Of a stretch of DNA of 64,000 nt, positions 56,641 through 64,000 are shown in pieces. The position numbers and the translations under genes were made by a program. The stretch's first letter is position 1, and each line of letters begins with the position of its first letter. The stretch spans positions 51,174,317 to 51,238,316 of the forward strand of contig CM042157.1 in assembly GCA_023376005.1 (NCBI GenBank), written 5' to 3'. Source of the DNA: Doryteuthis pealeii. Taxonomy: Eukaryota; Mollusca; Cephalopoda; Myopsida; Loliginidae. The notes beneath the pieces are model-generated. The model was not told the DNA's origin and made no database searches. It saw only the letters and a list, made by a program, of their open reading frames with translations.

Positions 56641-57045
56641 TATGTTGACAATATCATTAACATAAGATCAAGAAATACTGACAATAATGTAAAATTTATA
56701 ACTCATACCATCAAAAAAGTAATATTGCTGGCTATGTTTACAAAACTCTGTAAGCAAAATAAAATTAAGGAAATTTTAAACCTATTTTTAATTAAATTTA
56801 CAAGAAAGTTTTGTCTACCTTAACTGTAAATTTTTATTTTAACTTCATATTAGCTATGGAGGTGAGTGTTAAGTTTTTTAATAAGCTTATAATTTCTATA
56901 AATATATTTGAATGTGAAACCAGCAAGGAACTTCAGACTCCGCCCACTTCCGCCCAAAGTTTTGTTCCGGTGTTGTTTTTTAACCCTTGTATAGTAAATT
57001 GAATCAGTTTCGCAATAAAACCGTTTTTGAAATTCACCACTCGTG
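56641..57045 (+). mobile_element. Copia B 3'-end copy D
   Basis: It parallels about 49205-49565 and keeps CAGACTCCGCCCACTTCCGC, which copy B's 3' LTR has lost. It ends in the late LTR (AATTCACCACTCGTG), then satellite. Confidence 0.85.
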
Positions 57046-57640
57046 GGTTTTTTTATTTTACCTAAAATGAAGAAATAAATATCCTTTTTTTTTATTTCCA
57101 CCTAATGAAGAAAATGATATTTCTCTTTTTTTTTTATTATCAACCTAATTGAAGAAATAATGTCTTTTTTTAATTTCACCCCTATGAAAGAAATGAATAA
57201 TCTTTTTTTTTATTTACCACCTAATGAAGAAATAATGTCTTTTTTTATTTCACCTAATGAAGAAAGTGATATCTTTTTTTTTTTTTCACACTAATGAAGA
57301 ATAATTGTCTTTTTTTTATTTCACCTAATGAAGAACTATATCTTTTTTTTTATTTCAACCTAAGAAGAAATAATGTCTTTTTTTTATTTCACCTAATGAA
57401 GAAATAATATCTTTTTTTTTTATTTCAACCTAATGAAGAACTAATATCTTTTTATTTCCCCCTAAAGAAAGAAATAATGGATCCTTTTTTATTTTCACAT
57501 ATGAAGAAATAATGTGCGCTTTTTTATTTCACCTAATGAAGAACTAATACTTTTTTTATTTCTACCTAATGAAGAACTTAATATCTTTTTTTTTATTTCA
57601 CCAATGAAAGAACTATTTTTTTTTAATTTGCATCTAATGG
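57046..57640. repeat. Satellite, block 5 (right edge)
   Basis: The last units of the satellite; they fade into unrelated AT-rich sequence after about 57640. Confidence 0.93.
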
Positions 57641-58485
57641 CAGTCCATTCATTTTTTAAACGTTTGATTTCCCAAAACAAAAAAGTGGGAAAACCTTATA
57701 AAAAAAGAATGAAACTTTTACTTTTGATCAAAATTTAAGTTTGAAAAGAATAATATATCTATTTTTATTTTTTAGAATTTCTTATTAAATGAATTTATTA
57801 TTATAGTTTTGAATATAATTTCATTAAGAGGACAAAATAAAATAAATATAAAATTAAAAGAAACTTGTTTTTAAACATTGGGATTGTTGTTACGGGCCAT
57901 TGCAATTGCATCTGTGGGCTGTAAGTCTAGAGTGAGAGGGGATGAGCAGCTCAGTTGGTGCTCCGCGTTCATAAAATACAGCCTTTCAGCTGTTGGATGA
58001 TACTCACAGAATCTTGATGAAACAGTTGGCCACTAAATTAGAAGAATTGGAGTAGGGCTACAATCGATAGATATCAGGTAGTGTTAGCCACTATAGATGG
58101 GTCACATTTCATCTCTACTCAACACCAAGTGTTCTAATGTCTAACTGTCTAGGCTTCCTCTGTATCATGAGCTTGGTCTATGTACTCACATGCCCCAAAT
58201 CATTTCACCACTTCCTTGGATACTGCAGGATCAACCTCGCCTCACAAAAGTACAGGGTACGTTTTACTGCCAGGATGTCCCACTTTGATGTGGATAGTCA
58301 TGATTTGTGTAAATTCTGGCTTGTCAATGACTGTGGTGCATGATGGTGTGTGGGACTGCCTCCCTTCTGATTGTATCCGAGCCATCACTGTTAGCACCTG
58401 GTGGAGGTAATTAGTTTGGTTTGTGAAAGACCTAACTAGGCCAGCAACAATAGTTAAGCTGGTATTCCTTTTGGCAAATCGCTTG

Positions 58486-58495
58486 NNNNNNNNNN
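58486..58495. other. Assembly gap (10 N)
   Basis: Ten N mark a scaffold join of unknown size, so order across 58490 is only as good as the scaffolding. Confidence 0.99.
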
Positions 58496-59171
58496 AGAGA
58501 GATTATGTGGCAAAACCACAATCTGAAGTTTGACATTTTATAAATCTAAAGTAACTTTATTTATAGGGTTTGTTTATGAGAAAAAGTATTTATAAGGTCA
58601 GATCCATACTTTGGCCATTTTGAGTATTTCACTGATTGGTTTTGGGAGCATTTCATCTGCAGATAAAGAGGACGGATGACAAATCAAACACCAATGGAAT
58701 TAGATCTTAGCTTTATCTTTATATAAAACTTCAATGACTTTACATTGTCTTAAACATCTGCAGTAAAATTGTCATTCAATAATTATTCAGACCCTAATAT
58801 ATAGGTTTCCTTTTCATAATTATCTTTGTAGTTCTAGGTGATACATTGTTATTATTTGAGGAATAACTCAGAAATCCACACCACGTTAATCTAGATGCAT
58901 TTTATCTGATAAACTTTCTGGTTTAGTATCAACAGTTTATGTTTTATCTGATCAATATTCCAAAATTATTTTGCTCCCTACCCCACTCCTAATATTACCT
59001 ATTCATCTCAACACAATTCAAATCTTTTCTGAGCAGCAGTGGGTTTGATTGGAGAACTAAATGGATTTTAGAATTACTTGATGCAGCATTCATCCAAAAG
59101 CTGAGAGCTGAATGAATTGAAACTTTATGACCAAAACATAAAGATGAGGATACTAAGCTCTAATAAATGAA

Positions 59172-59265
59172 TATTGGATAAATTCTCTATTCGGATAAAT
59201 TCTCCTTATTTGGATAAAATTCTTTGGATAAATTCTCTTATTGGATAAATTCTTTGGATAATTCT
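59172..59265. repeat. GGATAAATTCT short tandem repeat
   Basis: About six imperfect copies of TTGGATAAATTCT with spacing of 15-22 bp. Confidence 0.8.
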
Positions 59266-60284
59266 TTCATCCAAATCAAAAAAATGCATCTCAACATCAC
59301 TTAACAGAATTTTAATTTATTCTCAACAACCAAAAAAAAATTATAAACTTTATGTTTAAAGCAGAAAAATCAGGAGGTTGAATGAAACATGATATGTTTG
59401 AAATCAAATGGAATTAATGTAGAACAATTCACAAGCAAAAGGTAATAAACAAGGATACTTTTATTTCCTAAGCAAAGTTTAATAGAAGGAAGAATACAAA
59501 AACATAATGAAGATACAAAGAAATAGTTTATGTATGGTGTAGAGAAAAAATGTCGCTATGCAAGAATAGCATTTGATAAGTTTTGAGGTTGCAGATAAAT
59601 AGAATAAAGTAGTAATACTTTCCTGGGTTTGAATAGATTCTCATATGTTATGCACACCAGATGGCTGAGGGAAATTCCTCCCCCCCTGTCTTAGGGGATC
59701 ATGAAGACAGCAACTCGGAGGGTCTAGAGACTTTTTAACTTTGGGCATTACCACTTTTTATTTCTGAATTGCGCCATGTCACTTAGTATTAATAGAAGAA
59801 CATGGCAAGTAAGGGGGATATAGTCCCTACCCAGCCATTGATTGCTAATGGCCTGCCTAAGAGGGTAGGATTTGTAGTCCCAATTTGTATCTATCAATTT
59901 TCCCAAATGGTTATTTTTTGCAGAAATGTGTCCTTTCATAGTGGCAGCCTTGGCACACTGTATAATCGCAACAAAAGTTTTCTATGAATAATATTATATG
60001 TGGTCTTACAGTAAACTTTATATGAGATTTAAAGTAAGTTGGGATTTTTTTCCTTATTGGAGTATTTATTTGTTTGTATGTGTATGTTGTTCTTAAAATC
60101 CTGTTTCATATTTGTTTGTTATTCTCTGTTCATGTCAATACAACATGGATATTTATACCAAAGGGTTTATTTTATAAATTGAGCAAAAAACACAGAAAAG
60201 CCAAGAAAGTGATGATATTGAAAGAGAAATAATGCATAATAGATAAATATTAAGGACACACACAAACAACCTTCACACCACACC

Positions 60285-60805
60285 ATGCACATATATATAT
60301 ATTATATATATATAATATATATATAATTATTTATAAATTTCAGCATTTGAATATAGGCATTCGTTTGTAAACAGTCTTTCTAACGGATATTTTTCTTTTC
60401 CCTATGTTGCTCGTAAGATGACAGTTTCTTATCGATTTTGGTCAAACAGATTTCTGTCTGCAATTACATAACATCATTTGCTTTCAAAAATGTTAAATTT
60501 CATATAAATATATATATATATATATATATAATATATATATGTTAAAATTTCATTATATATATATATATGTAATATATATATATATATATATAATGTTAAA
60601 TTTTCATATATATATATATTATATATAATATATATATATAATGTTAAATTTCATTATATATATATATAAGTCGCACGAGGCGTATTTGAAGAAAGATGTA
60701 AAAGTTAAAATTACTTGTGGTGTTGAAATCCGTATATATATATATTTAATAATATATATATATGTGTGTGTGTGTGTGTGTTGTGTGTGTGTGTTGTGTG
60801 TGTGT
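60285..60805. repeat. TA/GT microsatellite cluster with repeat 60335-60510
   Basis: Several (TA)n blocks are separated by AATGTTAAATTTCAT, ending in (TG)n at 60763-60805. The embedded 60335-60510 block matches 8625-8810, and 60668-60700 matches the minus strand near 8420-8445. Confidence 0.85.
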
Positions 60806-61222
60806 ATAATTGTTTTGTTAACAATCTTACAACACAAACTATTTGTCCCACTACTGTAGTTTCACTTGTTGCAATGATGAGGTTTTTTTAAGAAAAAAAT
60901 TAGGTTTTTTTTTTTTTTTTGGGGTTTTGGTCCACCCCCTTTGGGGAATTTTAGAATTATATTCACTCTATCATTTAGATATTGGCACTCCCCTTAGTTT
61001 TTTTTTTTTTTTTTTTTATTTTTTTTTGCTGTCTTTTAAATAATAAAAATTTTGAAAAATTAAGAAAAAATTAAATTTAAAAAAAATTAATATTTTTTGT
61101 ATGATTTAATATAAAAATTTAATAAAAAAAATTATAAATAAAAATATTTTGTTGCTCATCAGTTAATTGAAATTTTACTTATCTTTTTACTTATATATTA
61201 TATACATATAAATATGAATATA

Positions 61223-61224
<2 letters not shown>

Positions 61225-61262
<38 letters not shown>

Positions 61263-62200
61263 GGAAAGTTATAGACATGTAGTAAAATTTGTGCACTGTT
61301 GGTGATAATGGTGCAATACTCTCAGGACGCGAGAATTGTAACGGCCTCTAGAGTGAAAAGTTCTCCATGCAAGTCCACATAATTCCTCGTTTTGTTGGTA
61401 AGGTTAACAGCTTCAAAAAAAAATAGGAGTAGTCATTTGAACTTGAAGTAGAACATTCTCTTGGCTTTTTTCCATCTAATTTGAACTTAAGTCATCAATC
61501 ATATATTCAAATTAAGCATCATAGAATTAATAATTCATTCTTTAGATTTTTTATACACTGACTTTGGCATGTGAATTTTCAATGAAAATTCCATTTTCAT
61601 CAGGGTACTTAAACAGTTAATCTATCAATTAATTCATACCTTACATTAAACATCATTACAGGAAAGTCGTGAATGCAATAAAGGATTATAGAAAGAGGTT
61701 ACATCTTGCATTCCCACAATGTGACAGAAAACCAACAAAGTCTGGTAGTAATTGTAAGATACTTCTGGAGCACTCTGAGTTAGTGTAATAATGTCTTTGG
61801 TCTGAAACCATGTCTGACATGAGAGTTAACCCCCCCTCAACCGATGAAGGATTCTGTTGGCTACACAGCAATGGTTTTTGTGTTACTATATATATATATT
61901 TAGAAGTTTTAATTTTCATCTACAAGATCAATATAGTTCATTTAATACAATATTCTAATGTAATTATGCTTGTGGCAATAAAACACCTGAAAAAGCAAGT
62001 AATTATAAAGGAGTGTTATTTCTTTTTGCCTTGTCACTTTTTCTTTAATCTTTCATAGATGTGCCATAAGCACAGAAGAGAATCCTTTTTGGTATTATGG
62101 TTGCCAATCTGGTCTGCTTTTCACAAAAAGAAAACTCATATTAAAACAATTCCTCACCTTCTATGGTTCCAAAAATGTCATGATAAGCCAACCATGTTAC
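61225..62200. other. Region without recognised genes
   Basis: It starts with (TA)n at 61225-61257. No coding or RNA signal is supported. Confidence 0.4.
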
Positions 62201-62204
62201 TCAT

Positions 62205-62500
62205 GCCTTATGCACATGACGCATGGCTATGATTTAGAGGTGGTGTGTAATGCTTATCACATGACCAATGGCCTATTGATAATTAGAGGGTGGTGTGTAT
62301 GCTTATCACATGACCATGGCTATTGATATTAGAGGGTGGTGGTGTTATGCTTATCACAATGACCATGGCTATTGATAATTAGAGGGGTGGTGTCGTATGC
62401 TTTATCAACATGACCATGGCTATTGATATTAGAGGTGTGTGTATGCTTTATCACATGACCATGGCTTATTGATTATTAGAAGGGTGGTGTGTATAGTACA
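62205..62500. repeat. Minisatellite, about 48-52 bp unit, six copies
   Basis: The unit ATGACCATGGCTATTGATA-TTAGAGGGTGGTGTG-TATGCTTATCAC recurs six times with small gaps. It contains the MITE-free CATGACCATGG core. Confidence 0.88.
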
Positions 62501-62519
62501 ACACCCTCATTTTCCTTGT

Positions 62520-63600
62520 TACCACCTGTGTGCAAACATTTTGTGGATGGTGCATCTTTTGACAATTCAAAATATCAAAATCATCTAAATTCCTGAATTC
62601 TTACTCAACTTATCTACTTCAGGTACAAAAAAAACCATTTCTTCAATGCAAAGTGAAGCTTACATAGTTGATAGAGTAAATACAAAAGTATATTTTCCTT
62701 CAAATTTGTAGACATTTTTGGCAGCCATATTTAACTCATATCATTTGAAAATAGATAAATTTGACTGATCAAAAAAACTCTCTTTAACCCTCCCTCATTA
62801 ACTGGAACAAGCTAATATAACATTGTTTCTCCTAACTATTTCAGTATAGAAATCAATTGTGGTTATTTGGTTTGAGTAGGTATTTACCCACTGATTTGTC
62901 ACTGTGTAGGATGCGCAACCAAGGTCATAAAGTACGAGGGCATCCAATGAGGATTGAATCTCAGTATTCAATAGTAATGATCTGTGAATATCCTTAGGAC
63001 ACATCTGGTGATTATTCATGTGTCAATTGTTAGTAATATATGTTGAAGTCCAAAAGATAAGTAAAACCCATATATATATTTATACCAGTAATTTTTGGGT
63101 TACAGTGTTTCAGTACTGTAGAGTTTGGTAATAAAAAAGATTTGATAACTAAATAAGATTTTTTCTGTCTGATTATGGTGGTAACTCATGAAACTCAAAG
63201 TAACAGAACAAGTAACAATTGAATTATAATTTAATATTTTAGGTTTTAAACCTGCTCTGCTATAAAAGCATCAACCACTTTTCTTACACTATATACAATA
63301 CAGCAATAGCATAATCTTTTACAGATTACTGCCATCAATCACCAATCCTACAACTCCCACCATCAGAAATGTTCCTCTTATGAGCCCTCAGTGACTCATC
63401 AATCTGACTGGTGCAAGATCCACAAAGTTTTGATGCAATTGACAGAGGAAGGATATCCTACCCACTGGATTGGATGGATCAGCTGTCAATTTGATGCTTG
63501 TACACGACCATATGTCTCTTAAAACCAGAGCAGACTTACAAACTGTAATACCAGGGTTAGTATGCAAGTGTATGGTGACGAGGAAAAGAACAAACACGGA
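62520..63600. other. Region without recognised genes
   Basis: A minus open frame at 63388-63597 (69 codons) has balanced composition but no motif I recognise; it could be an exon or element fragment. Confidence 0.35.
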
Positions 63601-64000
63601 TTTATAGTTTCAAAATTGTATTAAAATAACATGAGAATGATGAAAAGCTGAAATTGAATTTAAGTGAGAAAGTCTGATTTTGGTGGTAGTAGTAAGATGA
63701 CTAATAAAGTCAGTAAAAATGTCAGGATGGCGAGTAGGCTGTAGTGTAGATGGAGAAGTGGGCAGATGAACCAAGTGGTAGTGGTTAGGCGTTGATTAGG
63801 GTGAGCAGAGTCTTGTGTTTTTAGTAGTCGTTAGCGTTGCTGAACGAAGTGGAATTGTTCGTTTGTTGACTGCTGTGAGGTTCAGATTTGGGTAGAGGTA
63901 GGTGGGGAGGGTAAATCGGCCGCCTGTGATGTAGGTTTTGTTTGCTGGTGTTGGCCCCGTTGATGCGTTCGACTCTGATGCGCTAGATCTCGCTGTCCTG
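63600..64000. mobile_element. Possible LTR fragment related to 38434-39217
   Basis: After ATTGTATTAAAATAACATGA, composition shifts to GT-rich text with AATCGGCCGCCTG and GGTGTTGGCCCCGTTGATGC. This is similar in order to 38505-38900 of the solo LTR (AATAGCGGCC, GATGTTATTGGCGTCGAGG). It runs off the window edge. Confidence 0.3.

Larger units (their letters stand above)
57640..60280. other. Region without recognised genes
   Basis: A somewhat more complex stretch at 57880-58480 has short open frames (58137-58410) that I cannot assign. A GGATAAATTCT minisatellite is at 59172-59265. Nothing else could be supported. Confidence 0.4.

Noticed and set aside
44575..57640. Open frames with ISPNEELI-type repeats suggesting a repetitive protein
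   Set aside because: Unit length varies from 31 to 38 bp with the T run, so no frame is maintained.
57940..58010. tRNA-like GAGCAGCTCAGTTGGTGCTC
   Set aside because: Has an A-box-like string but no B box at the right distance and no cloverleaf.

Overview
The window is AT-rich, intron-bearing and repeat-dense metazoan DNA, with many 20-35 nt poly-T tracts, TA/GT microsatellites, foldback elements and decayed retroelements. Repeat style and gene structure suggest a mollusc, most likely a cephalopod (octopus-like). This is an inference and no search was run. Only two host protein genes can be supported, and both are spliced with clean GT/AG borders.

Left part (1-27 kb). The last four coding exons of a dUTPase gene lie on + (2740-10131); motif 1 and the start lie upstream of the window. 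Its introns and flanks hold foldback elements, an antisense remnant of an unknown protein (about 4.0-5.0 kb) and an internally deleted copy (1.1-2.35 kb) of a larger element that lies inverted at 20.2-23.0 kb with decayed coding sequence. A second unknown remnant lies at 18.5-19.2 kb.

Middle (27.5-34.4 kb). A complete ribosomal protein S27 gene is on - (84 aa, four coding exons, the first holding only ATGCCT). Introns 2 and 3 carry nine near-identical 87-nt box C/D snoRNA copies on the sense strand, eight of them inside the single intron 2. Their first guide matches a conserved 28S rRNA segment and the second guide occurs in two forms. This is the most interesting feature of the window.

Right part (36-57.6 kb) is a retroelement and satellite complex. 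It contains a Ty1/Copia element A lacking integrase, interrupted by a MITE and a solo LTR; an env-like glycoprotein remnant; an internally rearranged mariner; and a roughly 13 kb block of a 33-35 bp satellite. Embedded in the satellite are a Copia element B lacking reverse transcriptase, a 5'-truncated GC-rich Gypsy element with its 3' LTR, and two further copies of the Copia 3' end, forming a composite higher-order array.

The rest (57.6-64 kb) holds a 10-N gap, microsatellites, a 48-bp-class minisatellite at 62.2-62.5 kb and a GC-richer terminal segment that may be an LTR. No genes are recognised there.
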